From Neobacillus niacini (GTDB lineage: Bacteria; Bacillota; Bacilli; Bacillales; Cytobacillaceae): DNA of 64,000 nucleotides. Shown one piece after another: positions 51,326 through 59,774 of this stretch. Below the pieces are notes generated by a model that saw only the letters and a program-made list of their open reading frames with translations, was not told the DNA's origin and searched no databases. Position 1 is the stretch's first letter; each line of letters opens with the position of its first letter. The stretch spans positions 1-64,000 of the forward strand of contig NZ_BAWM01000006.1 in assembly GCF_000759675.1 (NCBI RefSeq). The letters are read 5' to 3'. A program made the translations under genes and the position numbers.

Positions 51326-52243
51326 TTAATGATTCATACTCTCATGGCCTGCATGGGAATCTGTGTGAGATTCTTTTTCATGTGTTTCTGATGATTCTTC
51401 GGTATGATTATGACCTGTTGGCGGCGGTGAAAAATCTAGATGAGTTCCAGTGTATGTTTGCTGCCCAAGATGACCGGGTTCTAATAAATCCTCGAATTTT
51501 TTCTCTGTAATCGGCTTTGCTGTTTCTTTTACTTCTTTTACCCAGTCGTCAAATTCTTCTTGAGACATTGCTGTCACATTGAATGTATTCTCAGCAAATC
51601 CTTTTCCCGAGAAGTTAGCGTTTCGTCCCATAAATTCACCAGGAACATCTGCAGCTAAATGCAAGGTGGTCACCATGTCTGCCATAGCATACTTTTGGCC
51701 GCCTAACTGCGGAATCCAGAAACTTGTTATTGGACCATATGAATAGAGCTTAAATTCAAGAGCTCTATCTGTTGGAATATATAAGTAGTTAACTGTTTCA
51801 ATTCCTTCTTCTGGATAACTAAAATGCCACTTCCAGTTAGAGGATGAAGCGTAAACCACTAAAGGCTCTTTATCCTCGTACCCTTTTGGTGTTGCCTCAA
51901 CGATATAGTTACTTTGAACGGATACATATGATAGAAAAGCAACGATTAATACAGGAATACCAACCATAATGACCTCAACCCAAAGGTTCCCTTCAATATG
52001 AGGTGGTTCATAATCGGCTCTTTGTTTAGAAGCGCGATATTTTACTAACATGTAGACTAGCAGTGCGAAAACGACAATGACAATCACAGACATAATTCCT
52101 ATCGATAATAAGATGTCGCTTGCCTGCCTTGCTGCTTGAGGACCTTTAGGATCTAAGACAAGTAATGGCTCACATCCAGTTAATACGGTGATAATCGTAA
52201 AAATTACTGAATATATAGCCCATTTTGTACCCTTTTTGTGCAT
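51326..52243 (-). CDS. qoxA: quinol oxidase aa3 subunit II
   Basis: Lipoprotein subunit II of 305 residues. The signal ends in the lipobox LTGC, then two membrane helices and an external cupredoxin domain. The CuA ligands of cytochrome c oxidase (C-x3-C) are absent, so it accepts electrons from menaquinol, not cytochrome c. A C-terminal tail is His-rich (GHNHTEESSETHEKESH onward). ATG 52243 is chosen because AGAGGAG lies 8 bases upstream; the open frame begins six codons earlier at that site. First gene of qoxABCD. Confidence 0.94.
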   Translation of the reverse strand: MHKKGTKWAIYSVIFTIITVLTGCEPLLVLDPKGPQAARQASDILLSIGIMSVIVIVVFALLVYMLVKYRASKQRADYEPPHIEGNLWVEVIMVGIPVLIVAFLSYVSVQSNYIVEATPKGYEDKEPLVVYASSSNWKWHFSYPEEGIETVNYLYIPTDRALEFKLYSYGPITSFWIPQLGGQKYAMADMVTTLHLAADVPGEFMGRNANFSGKGFAENTFNVTAMSQEEFDDWVKEVKETAKPITEKKFEDLLEPGHLGQQTYTGTHLDFSPPPTGHNHTEESSETHEKESHTDSHAGHESMNH

Positions 52244-52557
52244 GTTTTTAACTCCTCTCATTAAATATCATTGTGGTTGTTCGTGAATTCGTTCGCAATC
52301 TTAAATGGTACTTATCTGAATTAATTACAACCTAATAATGATTACATAATTAGTGTTATTATTTCAATATCACAATATTAACAATATAGAAGTGATGTTT
52401 ATATACGTTTTTTGAAAAAGTTGTGACAAATTTGTTAAGGTTTATTATTCCTGTTTTGATATCCTATGGGAGGAACAACCAAAGATAAAAAAATTGTCTA
52501 TTTTTGCATATTAATGGGATAATGAATATGTATACCAATGGAATAGGAGAGACAAAC
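52244..52557. other. divergent promoter region of qoxA and the IscA-like gene
   Basis: About 310 AT-rich bases. For the plus-strand gene TTGTCT (52494-52499) and GATAAT (52518-52523) make a plausible SigA promoter with 18 bases between. For qox a TTGAAA-17-TAATCA pair lies on the minus strand near 52340-52370. No convincing Rex or ResD site and no RNA motif was found. Confidence 0.45.
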
Positions 52558-52863
52558 ATGAAAGTCAAAATAAATCGCCATGCAGCGAAAGCATTGAAAA
52601 AAATGTTAGAGGGGGATGAAGCAGAAGGGAAATTGTTCCGTGTGTATGTAACCAATATGCATGGCGACCATGCTCATTATGATTTAATGCTAGATACCCC
52701 AACCGAGCATGATGAAGTAGTTAAAACGGATAAAGATATTGATTTTATCCTTGATACACGAGATGAATTTTTGGATGGAGTATGGATTCAATTGTTCCAC
52801 GTTCCAAAAGAAGAATGGCTGATTACCAATCCATCAAAAGGTGGACATCACCACCATCACTAA
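52558..52863 (+). CDS. IscA/HesB-like protein without cysteines, natural His tail
   Basis: 101 residues. The start MKVKINRHAAKALKKML and the pattern RVYVTNMHGDHAHYDLMLD and DFILDTRDEFLDGVWIQLF follow the HesB/IscA (A-type carrier) fold, but there is not a single Cys, so it cannot bind an Fe-S cluster in the usual way. The C-terminus ends GGHHHHH, a native poly-His tail, with a further HGDHAH in the core, suggesting Ni/Zn/Cu/Fe binding. ATG 52558 is used with AGGAGAG 6 bases upstream. Confidence 0.75.
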   Translation: MKVKINRHAAKALKKMLEGDEAEGKLFRVYVTNMHGDHAHYDLMLDTPTEHDEVVKTDKDIDFILDTRDEFLDGVWIQLFHVPKEEWLITNPSKGGHHHHH

Positions 52864-52964
52864 TTAAATACATTGAAAAGATAACACCTGAATGATATTC
52901 AGGTGTAATTTTTTGATGGTTATTATCAAAATACTACAAACGAGGTTTTACAGGAGTGATTATT

Positions 52965-53714
52965 ATGGAAAATTTCAAAAGTGATAACGAGATAAAATTA
53001 ATTGCACTGGATATGGACGGTACTCTTTTGAATGATCAGCATGAGATATCAGAAGCAAATCGACAAGCGATTAAGGAAGCTCAGGAAAAAGGAATTTATG
53101 TAGTTCTTAGCACCGGCCGCTCCCTAAGAAAATGTGAGAAACATGCAGATTCACTTGCATTGTCCTCTTATTTAGTGACAGTAAACGGTAGTGAAATATT
53201 TGATGATAAAAGAGGATTAGTAGAAAGAAATCTTGTCAAATCGAAGTCTATTCAATGGATGGTAGAGCTAACCCAAAAGCATAAGATCCGTTTTTGGGCA
53301 ATCAGCACGAATCGTAACTGGTTTGATGAAATGCCTGAGGATATCCATTCAGAGGAATGGTTGAAATTTGGATTTAACATTAAAGATGAACCTACAAGAG
53401 ACAAAATATTAAAAGAGCTGCAGGCAAGAGGAGAGTTTGAATTAAGTAACTCGACTCCAACAAATATCGAAGTAAACCCGGCTGGGATTAATAAGGCAAA
53501 AGGACTTAAATTAGTCTGCGAGCGTCTTGGAATTGATATGAAGAATGTCATGGCTGTAGGGGATAGTCTTAATGATTTAGCAATGATTGAAGAAGCTGGT
53601 TTAGGCATTGCAATGGGAAATGCCCAAGAAATCGTAAAACTAGCGGCTGCTTGGGTTACCACATCAAATAATGAAGATGGTGTCGCAGTAGCAATCCGTA
53701 AGTGGGTGCTCTAG
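52965..53714 (+). CDS. Cof-type HAD hydrolase
   Basis: Cytoplasmic phosphatase of the haloacid dehalogenase superfamily, 249 residues. Motif I is ALDMDGTLL with nucleophile Asp near residue 16, motif II VVLSTGRS, motif III the Lys in the INKAKGL region, and motif IV VGDSLNDLAMIE. The cap (about 85-195) is of the Cof type. Substrates are probably sugar phosphates or FMN-like cofactors. ATG 52965 lies 9 bases after AGGAG; an in-frame GTG 9 bases earlier overlaps that site. B. subtilis YkrA is a likely relative. Confidence 0.9.
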   Translation: MENFKSDNEIKLIALDMDGTLLNDQHEISEANRQAIKEAQEKGIYVVLSTGRSLRKCEKHADSLALSSYLVTVNGSEIFDDKRGLVERNLVKSKSIQWMVELTQKHKIRFWAISTNRNWFDEMPEDIHSEEWLKFGFNIKDEPTRDKILKELQARGEFELSNSTPTNIEVNPAGINKAKGLKLVCERLGIDMKNVMAVGDSLNDLAMIEEAGLGIAMGNAQEIVKLAAAWVTTSNNEDGVAVAIRKWVL

Positions 53715-53807
53715 TACTATCATATACGTACACTTAAACATTATACTTTGAAGAAATTTTTTATTTTTCTAATATAAAATCGTAGCAATTGTGAAATACT
53801 TTATATA

Positions 53808-53891
53808 CAAGAGGAAATTGTTTAAAAATAACTCCTCTTGGTTATAATAATCGGGCAAGACTATATTGCAATTTCATGTAATTGTTACATG
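53808..53891 (+). promoter_or_regulatory. cold shock gene leader with two hairpins
   Basis: CAAGAGGA (53808-53815) and TCCTCTTG (53833-53840) make an 8-bp inverted repeat next to TATAAT at about 53842-53847. Downstream CATGTAA-TTG-TTACATG (53875-53891) is a perfect stem ending 2 bases before AGGAGGAG of the csp gene. The second stem could control initiation with temperature. Confidence 0.5.
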
Positions 53892-53909
53892 CTAGGAGGA
53901 GCTACAAAA

Positions 53910-54110
53910 ATGGAACATGGTAAAGTAAAATGGTTTAACGGTGAAAAAGGCTTTGGATTTATCGAGCGTGACGGTGGAGACGATGTATTCGTTCACTTCT
54001 CAGCTATTCAAGGCGAAGGCTACAAAACGTTAGATGAAGGTCAAGAAGTAACGTTTGAAATCGAGAATGGACAACGTGGTCCACAAGCGGTTAACGTTCG
54101 TAAAGCATAA
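53910..54110 (+). CDS. cold shock protein (CspB/CspD type)
   Basis: Single-stranded nucleic-acid-binding OB-fold protein of 66 residues that acts as an RNA chaperone. RNP1 KGFGFIE and RNP2 VFVHF are intact, and the ends [13 protein letters not shown] and [10 protein letters not shown] are typical. ATG 53910 follows AGGAGGAGC; the open frame upstream is leader. It has the paired terminator at 54128-54159. Confidence 0.95.
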   Translation: MEHGKVKWFNGEKGFGFIERDGGDDVFVHFSAIQGEGYKTLDEGQEVTFEIENGQRGPQAVNVRKA

Positions 54111-54127
54111 TTAACCTTCTAAATCAA

Positions 54128-54159
54128 AAACAGACTCCAACTTGTGAGTCTGTTTTTTT
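54128..54159 (+). terminator. csp terminator
   Basis: AAACAGACTC pairs with GAGTCTGTTT around an 8-base loop, followed by T. Confidence 0.9.
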
Positions 54160-54165
54160 GTTGCC

Positions 54166-54198
54166 AAAAAAAAATCCTCCATGGAGAATGTGGAGGAT
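54166..54198 (-). terminator. terminator of the ywbE transcript
   Basis: On the minus strand ATCCTCCA and TGGAGGAT pair and are followed by eight T. It lies about 70 bases after the ywbE stop. Confidence 0.8.
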
Positions 54199-54266
54199 CA
54201 TTATGTGAGAAGTAAAATGGTTATTACTAGTATGTGTTAAATTTAGAAAATTCATACCCTGTTAAG

Positions 54267-54467
54267 TCACTTTGGGTTTATAATTTCCTGAACTCTTCCA
54301 ACTTGACCATCCGTTAATCGTACTTTTATTCCATGAGGATGGAAGCTTGAATTCGTTAAGATATCCTTCACTACACCTCTTGTAAGTTTCCCAGTTCTTT
54401 GATCAGCCTTGAGAACAATATTAACCTCTGTACCGGCAGTGATGTCTTTTCTATTTTGTCCGTTCAT
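54267..54467 (-). CDS. ywbE: YwbE-family protein (DUF2196)
   Basis: 66-residue small protein of unknown function, conserved in Bacillus and others. The sequence TAGTEVNIVLKADQRTGKLTRGVVKDILTN and HPHGIKVRL are typical of the family, predicted as a small beta-barrel that may bind RNA or ribosomes. It starts at the stop of the upstream gene (TAATG overlap), so the two are cotranscribed. Confidence 0.9.
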   Translation of the reverse strand: MNGQNRKDITAGTEVNIVLKADQRTGKLTRGVVKDILTNSSFHPHGIKVRLTDGQVGRVQEIINPK

Positions 54468-54670
54468 TAAACACCCATTTTTCTACGTGTATTACTCACT
54501 TTTTTAGTCTGCTGACTTTTCATTTTTTTGCTATTTTGAAGACCGCTTTGGGGGTTATTCGCAGCTGCAGCTTTGTTCTTCTTATTCGCTAGCTGCTGCT
54601 TCATTGCTTCCTGCAGACTCATTTTCTTTTTTGGTTCTTCGTTTTGGTTTGTTTGATTGTTTTCTGACAT
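54467..54670 (-). CDS. small Lys/Gln-rich protein, 67 residues
   Basis: Hydrophilic, low-complexity protein. It begins MSENNQTNQNEEPKKKMSLQ and ends TRRKMGV, with many Lys, Gln and Asn and no hydrophobic core, so probably disordered or nucleic-acid binding. RBS AGGAGG. It overlaps the ywbE start by one base. Family not recognised. Confidence 0.75.
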   Translation of the reverse strand: MSENNQTNQNEEPKKKMSLQEAMKQQLANKKNKAAAANNPQSGLQNSKKMKSQQTKKVSNTRRKMGV

Positions 54671-54761
54671 TAGGAAATCCTCCTGAAAAATATGTACTAT
54701 CTTTCCTACAGTATAATCTATTTACGCCTAAATTAACAATTTTATGAGAGAAAGATATTAG

Positions 54762-55025
54762 ATGGAATTCACAGAAACCAGTTGGAGATAATCAAAATTC
54801 GATGACTGCTGGCTCTCGTGGACCAACATTAATCCAGGATGTACATTTACTTTGTCTAAGGAAGAGCGTACTCGTTTAGTTGAAACAGTGGTAGGTGCAA
54901 TGGAGCCTGTTGAGAAAGATGATATAAAACTTCGTCAAATCCAACACTACTATAAAGCAGAACCTGAGTAGGGTGAGCAAGTAGCTAAAGGTTTAGGTTT
55001 AGCCATTCCTCAAAAAGTAAAATAA
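54762..55025 (+). pseudogene. remnant of a catalase gene (katA-like), internal deletion
   Basis: In one frame 54772-54852 reads [17 protein letters not shown] then [10 protein letters not shown], the N-terminus of clade catalases (normally about 480 residues). In another frame from about 54848 it reads [22 protein letters not shown] and on to [13 protein letters not shown], a catalase C-terminus. An in-frame TAG replaces a Tyr codon at 54969-54971 before GEQVAKGLGLAIPQKVK and the stop. About 380 codons, with the heme and active site, are missing and the frame is broken twice. Non-functional. Confidence 0.85.
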
Positions 55026-55040
55026 ATAGCCAAAAGCAAT

Positions 55041-55067
55041 AAGACTGTTCAAAAGGGAAGTCTTTTT
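55041..55067 (+). terminator. weak terminator after the catalase remnant
   Basis: AAGACT pairs with AGTCTT around a 12-base loop and is followed by TTTTTT. It is probably the old catalase terminator. Confidence 0.6.
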
Positions 55068-55152
55068 TGCTGTTTTTATGAATAATTATTCGCTTTTTCA
55101 ACTTCCCAATATTAAACTTATTCTTGCAAAAGGGAAAAGGAGATAAACTCAT

Positions 55153-56001
55153 ATGAAAAACAAAACAGCTGTTGTAACCGGTACATCAAGCGGATTTGGA
55201 TTAAGTACCTCTATAGAATTAGCCCGAAAGGGTTTAACTGTTATTGCGGCAATGAGAAACATCAATAAAAATAGTGACCTCCTGCAACAGGCTAGGAAGC
55301 ATGGTGTTGAATCCAAAATCTTTGTTCTTGAATTGGATGTTACGAATGAAAAGTCAATCCTAGCCTTCCAAACCAAGGTAATTGAGAATTTTGGAAGAGT
55401 AGACGTATTGATAAATAATGCTGGATATGCTGGCGCTGGGTTCGTGGAAGAAGTATCGATGGATGAATATCGTGAACAGTTTGAAACGAATGTATTTGGA
55501 GTTTTCGCCGTAACGAAGGCCTTTTTACCTTTAATGAGGAAGCAAAAGCAGGGGTATATTATCAATATTAGCAGTATAAGCGGCAAGGTAGCTTTTCCTG
55601 GTCTTTCACCCTACATTGCCTCAAAGCATGCCATCGAGGGCTGGAGTGAGAGTCTTCGCTTAGAAATGCAGCCATTTGGTGTGAAGGTGGTTTTGATTGA
55701 ACCAGGTTCCTACAAAACAAATATCTGGTCAACAGGTAAACAGGTTGCAGCAGAATCATTGCAGTCTCACTCTCCGTATAAGGATTATATGCAGAGTATT
55801 GAGAGATACATTGCAGCAGGGGAAGACAACTTTGGAGACCCTCTGGAAGTGGCAATAAAAATAGCTGAGATTACAGTCATGGAAAACCCGGATATTAGGT
55901 ACCCCATTGGTCGTGGAGTTAAAGCATCTATATTTTTGAAGAATTTTTTACCATGGAGGCTTTGGGAAAAAATTATCATAAGAAATTTGTTCGTGAAATA
56001 G
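55153..56001 (+). CDS. short-chain dehydrogenase/reductase
   Basis: NAD(P)-dependent oxidoreductase, 282 residues. The cofactor loop TGTSSGFG is at 9-16, NNAG near 90, catalytic Ser in SSISG near 143 and YIASK (Tyr-x3-Lys) near 156. The MRN after the second strand suggests NADPH preference. C-terminal residues 200-282 extend the substrate lid. Substrate unknown. AAAGGAG precedes ATG. Not in an operon. Confidence 0.88.
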   Translation: MKNKTAVVTGTSSGFGLSTSIELARKGLTVIAAMRNINKNSDLLQQARKHGVESKIFVLELDVTNEKSILAFQTKVIENFGRVDVLINNAGYAGAGFVEEVSMDEYREQFETNVFGVFAVTKAFLPLMRKQKQGYIINISSISGKVAFPGLSPYIASKHAIEGWSESLRLEMQPFGVKVVLIEPGSYKTNIWSTGKQVAAESLQSHSPYKDYMQSIERYIAAGEDNFGDPLEVAIKIAEITVMENPDIRYPIGRGVKASIFLKNFLPWRLWEKIIIRNLFVK

Positions 56002-56116
56002 TATTAATAAAGAAACAGCAATCCTAAAGTATTCACGATGTTGTCGTTTTAGGGAGGAATTTTGGGGATAAAGTGAGAATAATAGATATATAAGCAACAT
56101 TAGAGGAGGGATATGT

Positions 56117-56587
56117 TTGGAGATTCAAGTACTTGAAAAAGAAGAAATAAAGGTAGTTGGAATTTCACGGAGCGGCACCTATTCTCAAATGCACATCATT
56201 CCAGATTTTTTTGATGAAATGAAAGAACGGTTAGTAGAAGTACCTTATCAAACAAATGATTCTATCTTAATTGCGCCTTTTCATAGCAGAGAAACAGAAT
56301 TTACCTTTTATGTAACCACACCCGTTGAAAAGGTAGAAAATGTCCCTGATGGTATGGTCGGGTTTTCGATACCCCGCAAATATTATGTTTGTTCATCCCA
56401 TAAACGGGGCATTGAAGAATTAGAAAATACATACCGCAAAATGTTAGTGTGGATGCAAGAGTATGGTTATGAGTTAGATGACCATGCCTTATGTTTAGAG
56501 GTTCTTAAACATAAAAATCTCGATAGGGAAGGCAGCATGCATTTTGAACTTTACCTACCTGTTAAAACGTATGGGAACGATTATTAA
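56117..56587 (+). CDS. GyrI-like / effector-binding domain protein
   Basis: 156 residues with the GyrI-like (AraC effector-binding) fold. Two repeats of strand-helix-strand are suggested by EIQVLEKEEIKVVGISRSGTYSQM and KYYVCSSHKRGIEELENTYRKML, and MHFELYLPVK at the end matches the family. No DNA-binding domain is attached, so it may bind small molecules or proteins on its own. The start is TTG after GAGGAGGG. Ends before an AT-rich hairpin at 56597-56629. Confidence 0.8.
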   Translation: MEIQVLEKEEIKVVGISRSGTYSQMHIIPDFFDEMKERLVEVPYQTNDSILIAPFHSRETEFTFYVTTPVEKVENVPDGMVGFSIPRKYYVCSSHKRGIEELENTYRKMLVWMQEYGYELDDHALCLEVLKHKNLDREGSMHFELYLPVKTYGNDY

Positions 56588-56596
56588 TCATGCACG

Positions 56597-56630
56597 GAAG
56601 GAGAAGAATTACTCTTCTGCTTCTTTTTTT
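56597..56630 (+). terminator. terminator after the GyrI-like gene
   Basis: GAAGGAGAAGA and TCTTCTGCTTC pair imperfectly around ATTAC and are followed by eight T. Confidence 0.6.
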
Positions 56631-56680
56631 TAGCAATTCTTGCAAGTATAAGGTATACTAAAAATCATATAATTGAATAA

Positions 56681-56820
56681 TTCCTTCGGGGTCAGGTGAA
56701 ATTCCTAACCGGCGGTGATGAAGCATAGCTTCTAAGTCCGTGACCCGGTTAAACGAATGTTTAAGCGGTGGATCTGGTGTAAATCCAGAGCCGACAGTTA
56801 AAGTCTGGATGGGAGAAGGA
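56681..56820 (+). promoter_or_regulatory. FMN riboswitch (RFN element)
   Basis: The conserved RFN blocks are all present: GGGGTCAGGTGAAATTCC, ACCGGCGGTGATGAAG, GTCCGTGACCC, GGTGGATCTGGTG, AAATCCAGAGCCGACAG and AGTCTGGATGGGAGAAGG. The promoter -10 TATACT is at 56654-56659. FMN binding should favour the terminator at 56889-56929. Confidence 0.95.
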
Positions 56821-56888
56821 AAAAAAAACGGTTTAGCCAAGGGAGTAGTCTATCCTTTTTTAAGCCCTATTTTCTTATTGCCTTTTCC

Positions 56889-56929
56889 AAGGACCCTGAA
56901 GTGTTTCATTTCTTCAGGGTCCTTTTTTA
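56889..56929 (+). terminator. FMN-controlled terminator
   Basis: AAGGACCCTGAAG pairs with CTTCAGGGTCCTT around a 10-base loop and is followed by TTTTTATTCTTTT. It lies 70 bases before ribE and would stop the rib transcript at high FMN. Confidence 0.92.
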
Positions 56930-56999
56930 TTCTTTTATGAGTATAGGTAAGAAAATTTTTGCAGTGCTTTGCAAAAAATAGGTAAGGAGAACAAAATCT

Positions 57000-57659
57000 A
57001 TGTTTACCGGTATTATTGAAGAATTAGGAGCAGTAGCAAATATCCAGCGAAGTGGGGAATCATTTGTACTTACGATCGAAGCGAAAAAAATCTTAAATGA
57101 TGTCCACCTTGGAGATAGCATTTCTGTTAACGGAGTGTGCTTAACCGTCACTAGCTTCTCTAGTAAGCAGTTTACGGTGGATGTTATGCCAGAAACCGTA
57201 AAAGCCTCTAGCTTACGCTCCCTCAAGCGTGGTGCCAAAGTGAATCTCGAAAGAGCCATGGCAGCAGGAGGTAGATTTGGGGGTCATTTCGTTTCTGGAC
57301 ATATTGATGGAACTGGGGTAATTAAAAGTAAAAAACAGGTGGAAAATGCAATTTATTACGAAATTGAAGCCTCACCAGAAATATTAAGATATGTAATTGA
57401 AAGAGGTTCGATTGCTGTAGACGGTACAAGCCTAACTGTATTTGGAGTCACAGATGAAACATTTACCTTATCACTCATCCCCCATACATTATCTGAAAGT
57501 ATTATCGGTGTTAAGGAATCAGGTGATATTGTCAATTTAGAATGCGATATGATTGGAAAGTATGTTGGGCATTTTTTAATGAGTAGTCAAAATAATGGTA
57601 ACAAAAAGAGTTCATCCGGTATTAGTGCGAGATTTTTAGAAGAGAATGGATTTGCTTAA
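57000..57659 (+). CDS. ribE: riboflavin synthase alpha subunit
   Basis: Dismutates two 6,7-dimethyl-8-ribityllumazine into riboflavin. The 219 residues contain two lumazine-binding repeats: MFTGIIEELG with SVNGVCLTV in the first, and FVSGHIDGTG with AVDGTSLTV in the second. It is the first gene behind the FMN riboswitch. Here it replaces ribD, which normally comes first in Bacillus. ribBA follows after 36 bases. Confidence 0.95.
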   Translation: MFTGIIEELGAVANIQRSGESFVLTIEAKKILNDVHLGDSISVNGVCLTVTSFSSKQFTVDVMPETVKASSLRSLKRGAKVNLERAMAAGGRFGGHFVSGHIDGTGVIKSKKQVENAIYYEIEASPEILRYVIERGSIAVDGTSLTVFGVTDETFTLSLIPHTLSESIIGVKESGDIVNLECDMIGKYVGHFLMSSQNNGNKKSSSGISARFLEENGFA

Positions 57660-57695
57660 TAAATATCATCGGATTTTAGAAAGGGGAGAAAAGAC

Positions 57696-58829
57696 GTGTT
57701 TGATAAAATTGAAGAAGCATTGATGGATTTACAAAATGGAAAAGTCATCATTGTTTGTGATGACGAGGACCGAGAAAATGAAGGGGATTTTGTCTCCTTA
57801 GCTGAAAAGGCTACACCAGAGGTAATCAATTTAATGGCTACACATGGAAGAGGTTTAATCTGTGTTCCGATTGACGAGGAATTAGCACAGAAATTAGAGC
57901 TGTTCCCAATGGTAGCAATCAATACAGATGTACATGGTACGGCTTTTACCGTCAGTATTGACCATAAATTTTCAACTACTGGGATATCAGCATTTGAGCG
58001 TTCCGCAACCGTCTTAAGTATGCTTGATCCGGAATCAAAGCCTTCTGATTTCAAGAGACCTGGTCATATTTTCCCTTTAGTGGCCAAAAATGGAGGAGTT
58101 TTAAGGAGAACAGGGCATACCGAAGCGGCAGTGGATTTAGCGAGACTATGTGGTTCTAAGCCTGCTGGAGTCATTTGTGAAATCATGAATGAGGATGGAA
58201 CAATGGCACGTGTTCCCCAATTGCGGAAAATTGCCGATGATCTAAATGTGAAGATGATCACCATTAAAGATTTGATTGAATACCGCAATAAAAAAGACAA
58301 GCTAGTTAAACGTGAAGTGGAAATAAACTTACCAACGGAATTTGGTGATTTTAAGGCTGCAGGGTATTCAAATGTTATTGATGGAAAAGAACATTTAGCG
58401 TTAATCAAAGGTGAAATAAATCCTGAGAATCCTATCCTTGTTCGTGTGCATTCTGAGTGTTTATCTGGAGATGTTTTCAGTTCTTTCCGTTGTGAATGCC
58501 GACCACAGCTGCATGCAGCATTAAGTCAAATTGAAAGAGCAGGAAACGGAGTCCTCCTGTATATGCGCCAGGAGGGTAGTGGTTTAGTAAATAAATTGCG
58601 TTCATACAAGTCACAAGAAGGTGGGCATGAGGTTAATGAAAAGCTAGGTAATGGAGAAGATCTACGAGAATTTGGCATAGGCGCTCAAATATTAAAGGAT
58701 TTAGGCATAGGTAAAATGAAATTGTTAACCAATAACCCGCGAAAAATAAAAGGACTTAAGGGATATGATCTTGAAGTCGTTGAAACCGTTCCATTGCAAA
58801 TGGAAATACTTGATGAAAAGGTAAAATAA
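57696..58829 (+). CDS. ribBA: bifunctional DHBP synthase / GTP cyclohydrolase II
   Basis: Two enzymes in one protein of 377 residues. The N-terminal half (1-200) is DHBP synthase with [27 protein letters not shown] and [14 protein letters not shown]. The C-terminal half is GTP cyclohydrolase II with the zinc motif [14 protein letters not shown] and [12 protein letters not shown]. It makes both riboflavin precursors. The start is GTG with GGGGAG upstream. It overlaps no other gene. Confidence 0.95.
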   Translation: MFDKIEEALMDLQNGKVIIVCDDEDRENEGDFVSLAEKATPEVINLMATHGRGLICVPIDEELAQKLELFPMVAINTDVHGTAFTVSIDHKFSTTGISAFERSATVLSMLDPESKPSDFKRPGHIFPLVAKNGGVLRRTGHTEAAVDLARLCGSKPAGVICEIMNEDGTMARVPQLRKIADDLNVKMITIKDLIEYRNKKDKLVKREVEINLPTEFGDFKAAGYSNVIDGKEHLALIKGEINPENPILVRVHSECLSGDVFSSFRCECRPQLHAALSQIERAGNGVLLYMRQEGSGLVNKLRSYKSQEGGHEVNEKLGNGEDLREFGIGAQILKDLGIGKMKLLTNNPRKIKGLKGYDLEVVETVPLQMEILDEKVK

Positions 58830-58865
58830 AAAAACTTTTACACTAAAATATATGGAGGTATTAAC

Positions 58866-59336
58866 ATGAATAATATTTATGAAGGTAATTTAGTAGGCTC
58901 AGGTTTAAAGATAGGAATTGTTGTAGGACGTTTTAATGAGTTTATTACAAGCAAATTACTAAGCGGCGCGGAGGATGCCCTGAAAAGACATGGTGTGAGT
59001 GAATCAGATGTAGATATCGCTTGGGTGCCAGGTGCATTCGAAATTCCATTAATCGCTCAAAAAATGGCAAATAGTAAAAAATATGATGCTGTTATTACAT
59101 TAGGTACTGTGATTCGCGGCTCCACTCCACATTTTGACTATGTTTGTAATGAAGTAGCCAAGGGTGTTTCAAAAATTAATCTAGATAGTGGCATCCCCGT
59201 TATTTTTGGTGTCTTAACAACAGATTCGATTGAACAGGCAATTGAGCGTGCAGGGACTAAGGCTGGAAATAAAGGATGGGATGTAGCCGCTGGAGCTATA
59301 GAGATGGCTAATTTAATCCGAAGTATGGAAAAATAA
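58866..59336 (+). CDS. ribH: 6,7-dimethyl-8-ribityllumazine synthase
   Basis: Joins DHBP with the ribitylamino-pyrimidine to make lumazine, in a capsid-like assembly. 156 residues. The motifs [38 protein letters not shown] and the catalytic His in the last of these are present. TGGAGG lies 6 bases before the ATG. Last gene of the rib operon in this window; no ribT or ribD follows. Confidence 0.96.
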   Translation: MNNIYEGNLVGSGLKIGIVVGRFNEFITSKLLSGAEDALKRHGVSESDVDIAWVPGAFEIPLIAQKMANSKKYDAVITLGTVIRGSTPHFDYVCNEVAKGVSKINLDSGIPVIFGVLTTDSIEQAIERAGTKAGNKGWDVAAGAIEMANLIRSMEK

Positions 59337-59420
59337 AATGTTATTTGAAGAAATTTGAGGAAAATGATACATTTTGAATTCCTATCTTATATAATAGGTC
59401 TATCATAAAAAATATTTGAA

Positions 59421-59632
59421 GAATAGGTGCTTAAAATCTTTTTTTTAAGTTTTTAGCTTAAAAGGGAAGTTTGGTTAAATGCCAACGCGGTCCCGCCACT
59501 GTAAATGGGAGTAACCTACAATATGTCACTGTCAATTTGATGGGAAGACGTAGGAAGCAATGACCATGAGCCAGGAAACCTGCCTAATTCTTGTGCCCCA
59601 AAAGAACCTACGAGGATAGGAAGGTGTGGAAG
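59421..59632 (+). promoter_or_regulatory. cobalamin riboswitch
   Basis: AGGTGC at the 5' end, GGTTAAATGCCAACGCGGTCCCGCCACTG with the invariant GCCACTG B12 box, GGGAGTAACCTAC, GGGAAGACG, GAGCCAGGAAACCTGCC and the 3' AGGTGTGGAAG are all typical of AdoCbl riboswitches. A strong terminator follows. B12 should repress the downstream btu operon. Confidence 0.94.
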
Positions 59633-59668
59633 ACTAGAATCATTTTTATAATGGAATCTAATCAAACC

Positions 59669-59702
59669 AACATCTCCACGTTCTCGTGGAGATGTTTTTT
59701 AT
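59669..59702 (+). terminator. cobalamin-controlled terminator
   Basis: AACATCTCCACG-TTCT-CGTGGAGATGTT is a perfect 12-bp stem followed by TTTT. It lies 72 bases before btuF. Confidence 0.93.
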
Positions 59703-59774
59703 CGTTCCAAATTTTTCGGCAGTAGTTTTTTTATGATGTATTTTGACTAAAAGTCATACATAGGGGGTAGAAAA

